The notes under the pieces: model-generated | What the model saw: only the letters and a program-made list of their open reading frames with translations | The model's database searches: none | Told to the model about the DNA's origin: nothing | Assembly (NCBI GenBank): GCA_001466705.2 | Contig: LATX02000187.1 | Location: forward strand, 372,001-436,000 | Direction: 5' to 3' | Length of the DNA: 64,000 bases | Origin: Moniliophthora roreri | Lineage: Eukaryota > Basidiomycota > Agaricomycetes > Agaricales > Marasmiaceae | Made by a program: the position numbers and the translations under genes | Shown: positions 44,531-56,940 of the stretch, one piece after another | Position numbering within the stretch: the first letter of the stretch is position 1 | Layout: each line of letters starts with the position of its first letter

Positions 44531-47071
44531 AATTAGTAAAGGACGCGCGGAGCAGCAGCTGCGACCGCACGATATTTATATATCAACTGTGTTCTGTGAC
44601 TATTCAACTCGTCATTTCTCATTTCTGTGATCTGTCGACTATTTATCAAGAGAAATAGCAGAACGAAAAAGAAACAGAGAAGTTGCTGAACTGAGCCAGA
44701 TCCAGGCCATATCACGCTACAATACCAATGAGAGCCGCCCTTCCACGATTATAGAACAACATTATTGTACAAGTTTAGATATACGAAAGAACGTCAAGTA
44801 AAATTCACCCTCAAAACTAGGGGGATGAAGATACTGATTCAATCGTCAACAAACCAATCTAACACCAGAGTATAGCGAGCAATACAACGCCAGTCTTAGT
44901 ATAGGAGCAGGCAATTGACTGGTTGCGTTCAGTAAGGAGTTGATGAGCCGCCTAGTCGCATTTGGTCAACATAGTCAGTTCGACTTGAACTTAAACACAA
45001 CACACCTCTCGGAAGAATCATTACACCCTTGTAAACCAGTAATTCCCAAATACACAGAAGCTTGGTTGCATAGCTGTTAGCGCATAGATCGCAGCCCGTC
45101 CTTAACCCTGTGTGTATGGCATCACTAGAGCGTCGCCGTGACCAGGTACAGACACGACGATTCGGACACATGTTGGAATAAAGGAAACACGGGAGAAGAC
45201 ATTGGGGACGAATATGGACGCCACTGTCTGCTGTGGAACCCACGATACTTCATGGCCTCGATAGCAAATATATTCTTTGTGGTTAAAGGCATCCATCTTA
45301 GACCTTTTGGTGATGGCGTATCTCTTTGATTCCTCGTCCGACTTCTCGGAAGATGCGGCAAGAAATGGGCTGGACTGGGTCTATGAGCTAGTATTTCTGG
45401 AAGCGGATATAACAAAGGATGAGTGTATGTATACGGGTGTCTCGTTGACAGTGAGGAACCCGAATCAATAAGCAGTTATGTTATGCGGGAAGGCATAACG
45501 CACTACCAATGAATGCTCAATGTCAATGGTCTTCGCAAAAATATCTGCCCCTTCCATTCTCAAGACAGGATGTTTAGACGTCGTATACGTATATGTTTCA
45601 TCTAGAAGGAGAAACGCGACTGCGCGATTAGCAGGAGAGGCGGCCACGACAAATATTTAAGAAAAATTGGCCTTTAAATTCAGATAGCTATCAAACGAGC
45701 CTCACCGTGACCTTCTCTTTTAGAATGCTTTCTTTAACCACGACTCAGTTCGCCTTCAGTTCTGAGACCTCGACGGTCATAAATGGAGCAGTTGAATCTC
45801 GCTCTGTTCCTTGTTTCGGGAATTCGTCTTCTGACAGGCGGCTCAACCGCTGGAGCTTTGAAAGCGGTTTCTAACCTGAAGCGGGTGTCGTTCCTAGTTT
45901 CTCGCGAATTCGATCATAGAGCTGATAATTCATGGAGATCTCGTGAGGTTCCTTTTTTCATGGCAGAGAGAGATTGTGCTCGAGTTATCTTGATACTAGA
46001 TGTTTGAAGTTGACACGGTAGAACATCGAGAAAACAGGATGTCGTGTCCATGTGACATGTCTCCATCGGATCTCGGTGCACACCTAGAACGAAAACTGTT
46101 TGAAAGTCTAGGTGATTGAATCTGGATAGAACTCGAGTACTCATCTCTCAACTGGTTCGAACTAAACCTTCCTCAACCTGATGTCCCTGTTTCCCGTCCC
46201 CGTTTCCCGTACATTTCAGATTGAACATAGCATTCAAGGTTCACGGAGCTTGGAAAGGGTTGCCACGACAGAAAGAACCCGAGCCATCCCTGTATCAAAG
46301 GCTTGGATGTTTGAAGTTGACATTGAGCGTTGGAAGCCTTGGGGCCTGAAAAAAAGGTTGAAGTATTCCGTCGGACCGTCGGAGTATTCCGTAACAGGAG
46401 AATGCGAAAACATAATCGGAACACCCCGCATCTCCACGGACATCGCTTCATCCCTTGTTTTCTGGAGATACCATCCAATTGTATGTTTTCTTGAACCAGA
46501 AAACTCGAGTATCAAGTGTTTTGGCGTTGGGACGAAAAAGGGGAATCGCTGCTACTGATACACCGGGGCTTGATCGAGAATCCTGGAAGTTGATTGGTGG
46601 TGTCTCCTTGCGGTCTCCGACGGACCGCGCCCAATGTACGGGGTTGATACACGTCTATCACGAAGGTGGGGCCCCGCTTCATTCTTCTTTGGGTAAGAGA
46701 TCCTAAAACCGAGGTGAAGGAGTAGATAATGTATCACTCACGGGTCATGGCCACCTTCACCAAGCTTCATATCAAAAGAGACTTGAGCAGTCATTGAGCT
46801 TGACTTGAAGTGTTCTGCCTCCAATGACGACTTGGAATCGCCCCCGTCGCCAAGAACATTCAGTCCACGTGGCACTGTTCGAGAACTTGATTAAAGTCCG
46901 TTATCGCCGTTCAGCAACAATTGGTCTTCTTACTGCGCCACAATTGATCAAAAGATTGAACAATGCATTGCAAATTGATAGCCAGAAGGCAAAAAACATG
47001 AACTATATACAAATACATATTCTTCTGAATACCGGTAGCAAGTAAACCCAATCGAGATCACAAGAAGTCGT
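44531..47071. other. unassigned region, 2.5 kb
   Basis: Several open frames occur on both strands (for example 45783-46007 +, 46181-46558 + and 46234-46515 -), but none shows a known domain. The word tgtttgaagttgaca occurs twice, near 45999 and 46308, suggesting an old internal duplication or a diverged tandem pair. I do not call a gene. Confidence 0.35.
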
Positions 47072-48426
47072 TTATGAAGGAGGCAAGCTCTCAATAACCC
47101 CATCAACTAACTTCATTAAGGTTTTACTTCCACCAATTTTGTTAACCTCCTCCCTGATCTGCTTCTGGAATTGCTGCATCCTCGCGTAGGTGTATTCCGT
47201 TGACCTGGTTTCCTCACGGATGTATTTGAGAGCTTTTTGTCGGAGTTGAGGCATCTCGCTACGTTGCGAGAGGGTGTCTATTGGTACGACAAGGATTAGT
47301 GGATTTTTGAGTAGAAGAAAGGTGGCCGTACAAGTAATGAAAGGATTCTCCGGGTCCAAGTTGTGCGCATGTTGAATAGGGAACGTGAATTTGCCTTCGG
47401 TAAAGTCGTCACCTTTGCCACCGGTGCAGACGTCAGTGTAATCATTCCAGATTTGGAGGTAGACACCGGTGAGGTCGACGAGAGGGACAAAGTCGCTGCA
47501 CGTAGAATATTAGTACAAGTCGGGAAGGGAAAAGTTCAACAAAGGACGTGCATTTCCTTATTGCGGCTAGCGCAGACATGCATCAGACGGACGATGAGAC
47601 GGAAGAAACTGGTGGTTTCTATAATTAAAAAGTCAGCAGAAAGGTCAGAAGGGGCATAGTGGTTGGTGTGCATACTCTTGTTCATCATGTCGATAGATTC
47701 GGCTTCAGTTGGGCACTTGAGGGTATCACGCCAGAGCATCTCGAGACCTTGGCCGCGGTGGACGTATTTCATTTCGTCTACCAGGTACCGATGAATATCG
47801 AATAAAGGCAATGGGTATCAGCTGCTTACCGATAAACATAGCGTTCAAGTTAGCCTCTGGATGAAGAGCCTGTAGTTCGGCAATCTTCTCCATAGCGACG
47901 AGGAAGAGGTACCCAGCAGAGTTGATCGTCTGAGGGACGCCGTAGATTTTGTGAGAGGCTGAAAAAGAATGCAATGCGGTCAGGGAACGAACTTGTTAAA
48001 AAGAGAAGGATAATACTGACCAGGTTGTCCTCGTCGAAGTTCAGAGCCATCCTCAATATCATCAAGGCTAGATAGCGGCGCATGGTCAGTGGGAGCCTTA
48101 AGAACACACAACCAAAAAATTACAGGATAATCCAAGCACCAATAAGGTAGTTAATCTCCATGATGATTTCGAGTTCCTTAGGTGGGACCTCGTAGTACTC
48201 ATTCGCCGCGGCGTAGATCTGAGCACGGAGTCCGCTGCCCTTGGTAGTCTTGAAGTGCTCATAAGGTGCCATGAGAAGCTGCAACATACAGTATCTCATC
48301 AATAAAATACTCAAGATAAGAAGAGAAAAGTACCTTCTCGCCGGCAGCATTCCAGATAGAGGCAGGTTGAACTTCGATAGGTTCAGAGGTGCTATGGACA
48401 TGGTGTCCGTTGGTGGCGACTGGCAT
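47072..48426 (-). CDS. trans-prenyl diphosphate synthase, GGPP-synthase-like
   Basis: Exons run from ATG 48426 (MPVATNGHHVHST) to a stop at 47072. Joining restores GEKLLMAPYEHFKTTKGSGL, then LLDDIEDGSELRRGQP across a GTAATT..CTATCTAG intron. HKIYGVPQTINSAGYLF, the HRGQGLEMLWRD block with CPTEAESIDMM, and FTEGKFTFPIQHAH follow. This order is that of fungal geranylgeranyl/farnesyl diphosphate synthases. The first Asp-rich motif is normal (DDIED), but the second reads WNDYTD where DDxx(N/D) is expected, so its first Asp is Asn. Those residues hold Mg2+ and isopentenyl diphosphate, so activity or chain length may differ. It stands at the edge of a terpenoid cluster and likely supplies its precursor. 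Confidence 0.88.
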
Positions 48427-49890
48427 CGTATGAGTTGGTTGAAGAGAGGTCAAATATTGGGTTTGTGGAGGGAAAGAAAGGGAATGGGTTGATAGCAAGA
48501 GGGTGGCTTGCGACGCGAATTTATGTCCACGTTTGGGCTATTGGAGGAACTTGATCCCGAACTTGAAGCAACAAGGCAGCACTTTTCTCCACTGAAATAC
48601 CATCTATGACGATCGGGTATGACTACACAGAGTCACAGTATCAAAGATAATAGTCCAGAAAATAAAATATCAGCGGCCCCCATTCGGGCGGAGTTTTTTT
48701 GTGGAGAGCGAAAGAAACGCGTCCAGTAGGTTTGTGGAATCCCCGTTGGGTAAGGTAGCACAAGCAAGACGAACCAGATTGCAATTTGGAGGTTCTCGGT
48801 AGTATTCGAGTCAAGATGACTTGAAGGCTGGTTCGAAATCTTGCTGCCCAATTAAGGGGCGGGGCTCCTCGGGGCTCCTGTCCCGAGCGCCGCCCTCATG
48901 TGCTTGATTGTTAACTTGTGGATTCGTGATAGCGATCTCCGCCCTTTTCTGCAATGATTTACGTTGTGCAAGAGCCCCAATAGGATGATGTTGTTGAACT
49001 GTGGCAACGGTGAACAGTGAAGTGAGAAAAGAAACATTATCATCTTTTTCCTTATACGGAAGGTATAGTTGGGTGGGAAAGTTGTGGTCTGATAGATCGT
49101 TTGTTTGACGTTCAATGTTCAGCTTCGCTCTCATTATGGTCAGCCCCAGAAATTCCAAGTTTCCGCAAAACCAGAAAAGGACTCGTAATCACCATCAGAC
49201 CCTGATGGCGGTTGCGGAAAGTAGATCGTTTGTTTGGGATATTTGTCGTTCGGCTTCGCTCATCGTCATCAGTTGCAAAACGGTCCACAACACCAGAAAC
49301 GGACTCGTGATTGCCATCGGACCCCGATAGCCCACTGCGGTAAGTTTAGCTGGTCAATACAGGAAGCCTTAACGACTGTCACTTCCGCCACTGTTTGGGC
49401 TGAACTTGGAAGTGGAACGCGAGCATTTCGCCATGCTTTTGTTTCCTCTCGGTTTTTCGGTTATTACATCAGAAGGCGTGTTACAGCTCGGTCTCTCGGA
49501 TCCGCCTTACTAAAGCTGCCTATAATTGCTCATCATCTGGGAGCCGATGCCCAGATCTTCGAAACAGGCTAGACCCGGCGTTCCTAACACAGCGCAGACA
49601 TTGGAGCACGACGATTTCGACTCAAGTTCGACTTTCAATCTGCACAATTGGCGCTGGCTCAACTATGATCTTACGACAGGGGACGCGATATATGTGCATC
49701 AGCACACTGCATTCGGGGGAAAGGGCCCCCCATTTGAAGTTTGGATTATGTTATCGTCCGTGTTCAATTTCAATTATTCCCTTTCGATTTCGTCTTCCTC
49801 ACGAAACCCTAGATCAAGGCTTTGGAACGAGACCTCAATTACCATCTCATAAACTACCTCAATCGCTGAGCTGAACTTCGAAACACTGTT
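48427..49890. promoter_or_regulatory. divergent intergenic region between prenyl synthase and P450
   Basis: About 1.46 kb serving two divergently transcribed cluster genes. It contains an imperfect tandem duplication at 49095-49350 but no convincing coding exon. Shared regulation of the two genes is an inference from layout. Confidence 0.4.
49095..49350. repeat. imperfect tandem repeat, ~129-bp period, two copies
   Basis: Both copies begin gatcgtttgtttg (49095 and 49224) and share ttcggcttcgctc-like, ccacaacaccagaaacggac-like and atcggaccc-like words in order. They may hold duplicated regulatory sites. Confidence 0.65.
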
Positions 49891-52120
49891 ATGGGCATCT
49901 TCATCATTCTTGGTTCCGTCTTGGGCTGCTATCTGGCTTTCAAACTCGTCAAAGAATTTCTACGTTCGCCTCTCCCGCCTGGCCCCATGAAATTGCCTCT
50001 TCTCGGCAATGTGTTGAATGGTGTGCCTCCCCACCCCCAGTGGGCGCATTTCAAGGAATGGAGTCGCAATTACAGTAAGTACTCGTCTATTCAGAAAGGA
50101 AACATGCCTCATATTGCTCGTAGATTCTGACATTATATCAATAAGTGAGAGCCTATCTGATCATCAGCTGTACACGCTCATGTTTTTGCAGAGTTCTTTG
50201 ACACGGTCGTCATTATTGTGAACTCTGTAGCAGATGCTCAAGAACTGTTCTTGAGGCGTGGTCAGGTTTACTCCAATCGGTGCGTATCATGATGCACAGT
50301 CTGAGAGTTTGATGTCTCAATGCTTCTCACAGACCTGTGGTACCTATGGTGGAACTGTCAGTGCTCCATTTCCCGGGAATCCATCGTTATCTGACTTCCT
50401 ATAAGTATGGACTTTGGCTGGTCATTCCCTTTCCATCAATATGGTACCGAACAGTGGAAAGGTGCGCTTTCTCAGGTCCGTTCGATCGATGATGATACGA
50501 CAAAAACGACTTTGCAGCTGGGCGAAGACTTTTCCACCAGGAGTTCGATGTCAATCGACCCCTTATCCATCCCATTGAGACTACTGCCGCACTCAGCCTT
50601 GTCAAGCGTCTTTTGGATGACCCACACAACTTGGAGAAGCGTATCAGGCAGTGAGTGCACGAGTCGACGCAAAAGTCTAGCACTGTTTTGATCTCGATCA
50701 CAGCATGGCAGGCGATGTTATTCTCTCCACCGCTTACGGGATCGATGTTCTCCCAGAGAATGACCCGAATATTCAACACGCAGACGACGTGATTAAGGAC
50801 TTGGCCACTGCGTTCAACCCTGCATCTTACTTGGGTGCGAATTTTGTGTTTCTACGTGTTACAGCAGAAGTCTCATTCGCATTCAGTTAACCTTCTTCCC
50901 AGTCTTCAGTACATTCCTGAATGGTTCCCAGGTGCCGGCTGGAAGATTAAGCTCAAAGCCTGGCGCAAGGCTAGCAGCGAGCTACGCAATGCTCCCTTTG
51001 AAGAGCTCAAAGAGAGAGTGGTATAGACCTTGCACTGACTTTCATTTGCATTGGTTACTGACGCTACTTCAGGCAAATGGTACCACCAAGCCTTGTGTAG
51101 GGTCTCGTCTACTGGCCGACATCCGCGAGAGGGGTGACGATCCGCAAGAACTCGATGTCTTGTCCAGTATGTTGGGCACGATGTTTGGAGGTGCGAAACC
51201 GCTATGCAAACCATTTATCGTCTTACTAAGTTTCGCCTGTAGCCGGTTCTGATACGGTATACGCAGTCTAAACGTGCTGACTTCGTTACTCACTAGCTAT
51301 TGTAGACCGTTTCCGCTCTACTCACATGTATCCTCGGTATGCTTCTGTATCCTGAAGCTCAGCGCAAGGCACAAGCAGCGCTCGACTCTGTAACGCAAGG
51401 GAAGCGCTTCCCCTCTTTCCATGACCGTGAAAACCTTCCGTATATCGAAGCCTGTGTCAAGGAAGCTCTTCGTTGGAACCCAGTCGGACCTCTTGCAGGT
51501 GAATAGCTGAATTAACATGTTAAGCTCCAGCACTAAATTTTCTCTAGCCCCACATGTAACCAGCCAGGATGATTATTATAAGGGCTATCTTATTCCTAAG
51601 GGCTCAGTGGTACTGGGAAACTCTCACGCCATTCTTCGCGACGAGGCTGTCTATGGACCGGACGTTGATGCATTCAGGCCTGACCGCTTCTTGAATGAAG
51701 ATGGCACTTTGAAAAAGGGCATGGACTCGGAAGCAGCATTCGGTAAGCTTGTGATCTCCAGGTTGATGAAAGCGATACTAACATCCTTCACTCCAGGCTA
51801 TGGTCGTCGTATTTGCCCCGGGAGGAGTATGTATTTTTCCCGGGAACGTTTCTGTTTCTTGTACTGATTATTGCTCAGATATGGCTCGGGACTCCATTTT
51901 CATCACGATTGCATACCTTTTGTTTTCGTATGAGTTCAGTGTCATCGAAGGAGACGCTCCAATGGCCGAATATACCAGCGGGCTTACGGTGTAAGAGTGC
52001 TACTTTATCCTAAGTTCTGGGTTATGTGCTTACACCACTACTTCTAGGTTCCCGCTCCCTTATCGTTGCAAGATTACCCCCCGCTCTGAGGAAATCAAGG
52101 CACTGATTCGTGATTTGTAG
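49891..52120 (+). CDS. cytochrome P450 monooxygenase 1
   Basis: A multi-exon gene from ATG 49891 to TAG 52118-52120. The N-terminus is a membrane anchor (IFIILGSVLGCYLAFKLV), followed by the proline hinge LPPGPMKLPLLGN. The I-helix is AGSDTTVSALL, assembled over three exons. The ExxR motif is in KEALRWNP, the PERF-like block is FRPDRFLNEDG, and the heme loop is FGYGRRICPGR with the cysteine ligand. All four defining P450 motifs are present, so it should be an active ER-bound monooxygenase using a P450 reductase. The general style resembles fungal secondary-metabolism P450s of the O-methylsterigmatocystin-oxidoreductase type. It shares intron positions and many residues (DVLPENDPNI) with the P450 at 54735, so the two arose by duplication. 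It likely oxidises the cluster's terpene. Confidence 0.9.
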
Positions 52121-52918
52121 AATGACAGCGGGTCGGGGCTTGAAAATGGTCAAATGCTAGTATGAGGAGTTCTGTCGTGTATGTGTCCATGTCTGTAGCA
52201 CAAGGAAGTCGACAAAGACATCTTTCAATGATCCTTTGCGAGAAAATTGCAGTCTTGGTTTGAGTGCCTTCGGGGTAATAGAGCATATTCGCAACGCGTT
52301 TCCGAGCCGCCCGAAGTGTTACATGTAGTACCGCGCTGTGCCTGGCCCTCTGTTCTGTACATCATGTGACCATGTCCCCTTCACCGAATAACAAACTTTC
52401 TTTTCCATATCACCCTGTTTACACGTCTCAACCGGCACAGTAGTATGTATATACGCTGAGATGTACAGTAGAAGCAGTTGCAAAGGTAAAGTAACATGTC
52501 ACAGATTTGCTAGCCGAGCAGATGCTCGGGTCTTCCTGAAATCACCCAAAAAGACTGTTGCGAATACGCTCTAATCGGCGTGGTCGGGCACCTTATGAAG
52601 GTAAGTTTCGAAAGAGCCCTCGGCTTGGTCATCCTTCGGTCAGTACCGGACATGCTCGAGATGGATCTAATTGAGGAATTCCCTTCAGCTCACATTGATT
52701 GAAACAGCGCGCCACTGCAGTACTCCCATGTCAGAAGCCAAGTCGATGTTCCGCCCATCTCCGTCGGTCTTCAGATATCTAGTAACCAGGGTATATACTG
52801 GACGCCCTAGAACTAATTGAAGTTCAGAGGTTAAACCGGCGCGATATATTGCCATGCCAAGTCTTTAACACAGTGTATGTATATTCTATTTGTATTGCGA
52901 TTCTTGGATATACACCGA
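52121..52918. other. intergenic, convergent 3' ends of P450 1 and terpene synthase
   Basis: About 800 bases. The open minus-strand frame running to 52824 is readthrough beyond the last intron of the terpene synthase and is not coding. No other feature was seen. Confidence 0.45.
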
Positions 52919-54173
52919 TTACATCTTCTCCGACTCTGGAATGTGATCTGAATAACGGGTAGACTGCAAAGAAAACCATCAAACTCGCGCACGCATCTAG
53001 TGAAACTCGTATGCTCACATTCTTGAAAAACCAAGCATTCGCTCCGACCATATATGCGAGACTGTGTCCATAAGCTTTTGCATCGTAGGACAGATCACTG
53101 TTGACCACTCTAGTACACGCGTGCCAGAGATCGACCTCGAGCTGGCGGTTCAAGTCGACCACCGCCTTAAATGATGTTTCTTCATCGCGTTCCGTCCATT
53201 CCATGACCCTTGCGATACAATTGTTACTCTCCTTTGCAGCTTTCTCCCTCTCCCATGAGCAGATATCTAGTGCGCGCGTTCAGATATCAAGGTAATGCAG
53301 TGTGTGAACAGCTCACCGTTGAGAAGGACAGCAGCCTCTGGAAAGAAACTTGAGCAGAGTGGTTAATACACAGGGAATTATACTTACTTCCCGCGAGTAC
53401 CTCGGGCTGCGTGACAAGAGGATTGCTCATCTCTTCGATGGTCGGATGCACCTCCATCGCAACGCGCATTAGAGGGAAAATTAACGTGCAGCCAATCTGA
53501 ATGCGACGTGCTTCGAGATATTCGTCTACGGACGTAATCGTGGGGTTCTTCTGCGCCCTATGATAAGTTTAGCACAGGCCACGATGCTTATAAAAGGAAA
53601 CGCGTACTTGAAGAAAAGCTGGATGCCATTGCAGACAGTCTCATACTCTTCACGAGAACTCAGGCTTCGCAGCTGAGCCCACATATCCTGCATCATATAT
53701 GACAGATCTACTCCTTTCTTCCCCTGCCTCCAAGTTAAAAACACTAAGTTCAGCGGTGGAGACAAGAAAGCCATACCGGAATCGGACCCTTGTGGTCATA
53801 TGGAGGTGGCAAGAGCGCTAGCAGTGCAGGGCCTTTGTTCGTGACATCAACTTCCCCTCGGTCAATGAAATCGTCGAGTAGTGTGAAGAAGGATACGAAA
53901 ATGCAGAACAGTGTGGTCTTTGGGATTGATTTGGCAAACGGAGTCACTGGCATTTGGCTTGTCAATACTCGTGCCAAATAAGACCGAGGAAACAGTACCT
54001 GTAGATGCCAGATAACTGACACGAATGCTCAGAAAGTTTTGACGATCTTTTTCATCGCGGAAAGGCCAATGCTCTAGGATGTACTTGTTGCAAACCTCCG
54101 CTATTTCGTCTGCGTGATCGTGAAACCTGATCGGCGGAAAGTTGTCGTCGAGCGGTGGTACTTGCAGAGACAT
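52919..54173 (-). CDS. class I terpene synthase
   Basis: Several short exons from ATG 54173 (MSLQVPPLDDNFPPIRF) to TAA at 52919-52921. The Asp-rich Mg2+ motif is TLLDDFIDRGEV. The second metal motif is rebuilt by splicing AAC G with ATATCTGC to give NDICSWEREKA, a full NSE signature (NDxxSxxxE). The final exon, after a GTGAGC..TTTGCAG intron, encodes STRYSDHIPESEKM; its Arg-Tyr pair is the conserved RY motif that binds diphosphate. It should ionise farnesyl (or possibly geranylgeranyl) diphosphate and cyclise it in the cytosol. It sits between two P450 genes and near a prenyl synthase, which supports a biosynthetic cluster. The product cannot be predicted. Longer readings to 52824 ignore the last intron and lose the RY motif. 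Confidence 0.88.
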
Positions 54174-54734
54174 GGTAAGGAGACAAAGAGTGTCGCTGGC
54201 TAGATCTTTTTCGAGAAGGAGTGGGGGTGTAAGTTACAGTAGTAATGACCAGTCACCACAGGATATCGAACAGACTTGGGAAAAATGCAGAGTCAGCATT
54301 CGCGGTAATATTCGGTGTTGATCCATGCACACCGAAGTGGCGCTGAGAGGATGAGAAATTTGAGCGCGACACATTCCAAGATTTGTGTGGAACAGAGTAC
54401 GCGAACTGTCTCGTAAGCGAAAGTGAACCAGTGCGATTCTGCAATGAAAATCCGCGCTGTTGCCGCTCGGCGTCTAAGAGCTAAATCCCGGGGCCCACGC
54501 ATCTGTCAAACCATCGCAAACTCCTTCTCCTTTCGTCTTCAGATTTCCGGACCCCGACTCTTGAGATTGATCACTGTCACGAAAAACGTGCATTTCTCCA
54601 TCTTCAAAGAATTGACATGAATCAGCATGAATCTCGGCTCAGTCTGAACCTTGTACACCTTTCCATCTCTTATCATCACTATCACAAAACTCTGGTATCA
54701 ACATTCCACTTCAATCTTCTTGTGCCCCAACGAC
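54174..54734. promoter_or_regulatory. divergent promoter region between terpene synthase and P450 2
   Basis: About 560 bases between divergent cluster genes. No coding exon with a motif was seen; a shared promoter is inferred from layout. Confidence 0.4.
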
Positions 54735-56940
54735 ATGGCAACTCTCCTGGTCAACTCCAATGTCAATGCATACACAATTATCGCGGGGTTACTCGTGACA
54801 GCAACAATATACAAGATCATCAAGGATTCACGCACATCTCTTCCGCCTGGGCCACGCGGTATACCAGTGTTGGGCAATATCTTTAACACCAGTCCGTATC
54901 GACCATTGTGGGTCCAATTCAAGGAGTTTGGCCAGTATTACGGTACGTCTAGCATCCAAAAGCATTATGCTGCCTCTTGATTCGAGCGCTTTTGATAGGC
55001 TCGGACATCATATGCCTCAAGTTCTTTGGGACAACCGTTATCATCGCGAATTCTCTAAAGGCCACTTCGGAACTCTTCGTCAAGCGTGGAACTATATACT
55101 CTAATAAGTGAGTACATTTTGGCTAAAAACAAAGAAGAACATACTAACCGTCTTCAAGGCCTGTTCTGCCTTTGATCAAACTGTGCGCTCATCATACGAT
55201 CCTTTGAACTTCCGCTGATAATCCTCCTCTCACAGCGTCTCTTTTGAATGGCCATTCCCAATGAGTCAATATAATGACGAGACCTGGAAGGGTACGTTTT
55301 CATTGGTTATCGAACGGTCATAAAAATCTCATGTGAACTGACCAGCGGGGCGCAAACTCTTTCGTCAAGAGATGGAAGGAAACCGTTCTCTTCTTCGACC
55401 TGAGGAAGAATTGGCCAGTCGCAAACTTCTCAAACGCCTTCTTGAAGCTCCAGAGCAATTCCACAAACTACTTCGTCAGTGAGTAGAATCGTCCCACGAT
55501 CTGCCCATGTTACTCATTATGATCTAGCATGGCTGGTGAACTCATACTTTCGACGACATATGGCATGGATGTGCTTCCAGAAAACGACCCGAACATCAAC
55601 AGGGCTGAGCAAGTGATTAAGGACATCTCTGATGCTTTCAATCCCGGTCTATTTCTCGGTAATTGTTCAGCTTTTTGGAGCGTCCGTATGTTTCTCATAA
55701 CATTCTCAGTCAGCATGCTCCCGATCTTGAAGAGATTGCCAAGCATCAAGAGGAAGACTGAGGAGTGGAAGAAACTCAGCTACGACCTTCGTGACTTGCC
55801 CTTTGAATGGCTAAAGAAAACAGTGGCAAGAACGTTTGCTCAATCTGGTCAGATTTCCCTCTGAAACATTGATCAGGCGGATGGCACGTACAGACCCTCA
55901 GTTGGCTCTCGGTCGTTGGCAGAACTTCGGGATAGAGGCGAGACTCCGGATGATATGGCTCGACTCGCAGACATCTTGGGCACCATGTTCGCAGGTAAGA
56001 TTCACCAAAACTGAAAACTGACATACACTAACGTCTCTCTAGCTGGATCGGATACCGTTCGTTACTTCTCTCACAGCTCTCTGTCGTAATCTGATCCTTT
56101 GGGTCCTTTCCCAGACTGTTTCTTCATTGCTCTCGTTCTTCCTCGTCATGGCTATGAATCCCGAAATCTTGCGTAAAGGACAGGCCGCTATCGACTCGGT
56201 CACTGGTGGCAAACGTTTACCAACTTTTGCTGACCGCGACGATCTTCCCTATGTTGAGGCCATCGCTAAAGAAGTCCTGCGCTGGAACCCCGTGGGCCCC
56301 ATTGGTACTGTTTTCTTACTCGATGTCTATGGTTTACTGAATCCTTGCTAGGTTCTCCCCATGCAACGTCTCAAGATGATGTTTACAACGGCTGGATGAT
56401 CCCCAAAGGATCCATCGTTATCGGAAATACGTGGGCTATTCTGCGAGATGAAAATCTTTACGGACCCGAGACTGACAAGTTCATACCGGAACGGTTCTTG
56501 AACGTGGATGGGAGTTTGAACCTCACTATCCCCGATACCGATGTAGCTTTCGGCAAGTAGCATAGAATCCACTACCGCTGTGCTAAGCTGACTTCCTTCG
56601 AAAGGATATGGACGTAGAGCATGTCCAGGAAAGAGTGAGTGGTGCAACATCAACTGACCATACCTCTAATTACTTACCCGTTTGCAGGCATGGCAACGGA
56701 CTCGATCTGGATTACTATCGCACTTCTTCTTTCGACATTCGACATTCGCGCAAAAAAAGGTCAAGTCTTCGCAAAGGACGGCGCTCTTTATTCACAAGAG
56801 TTGATCAGGTACGTAGCTCTACACCAACTACCCTTGTACTTGATTTCCTATATATTCGCAACAGTCGTCCACTACCGTTCGAATGTATAATCGAACCTCG
56901 CTCAGACTCAGCAAGGGCTCTAATAAATGAGTCTGTGTAG
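54735..56940 (+). CDS. cytochrome P450 monooxygenase 2
   Basis: A multi-exon gene from ATG 54735 (MATLLVNSNVNAYTIIAGLL, a membrane anchor) to TAG at 56938. The proline hinge is LPPGPRGIPVLGN, the I-helix AGSDTTVSSLL, ExxR in KEVLRWNP, the PERF block FIPERFLNVDG and the heme loop GYGRRACPGKSMA. DVLPENDPNI and the exon plan are shared with the P450 at 49891. One intron appears to use a GC donor: GTG|GCAAGA at 55826, acceptor ending 55876. It sits at the same place as a GT intron in the sister gene and restores KKTVADGTYRPSVGSRSL. It should act in the ER on the same terpenoid pathway. Confidence 0.88.

Noticed and set aside
45783..46558. Two plus-strand frames sharing a tgtttgaagttgaca word, considered as a tandem gene pair
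   Set aside because: The reading frame over the shared word differs between copies and no family is recognised.
52824..52918. Extension of the terpene synthase to a stop at 52824
   Set aside because: A GTGAGC..TTTGCAG intron before it gives a last exon with the conserved RY motif and a stop at 52919; the longer reading loses it.
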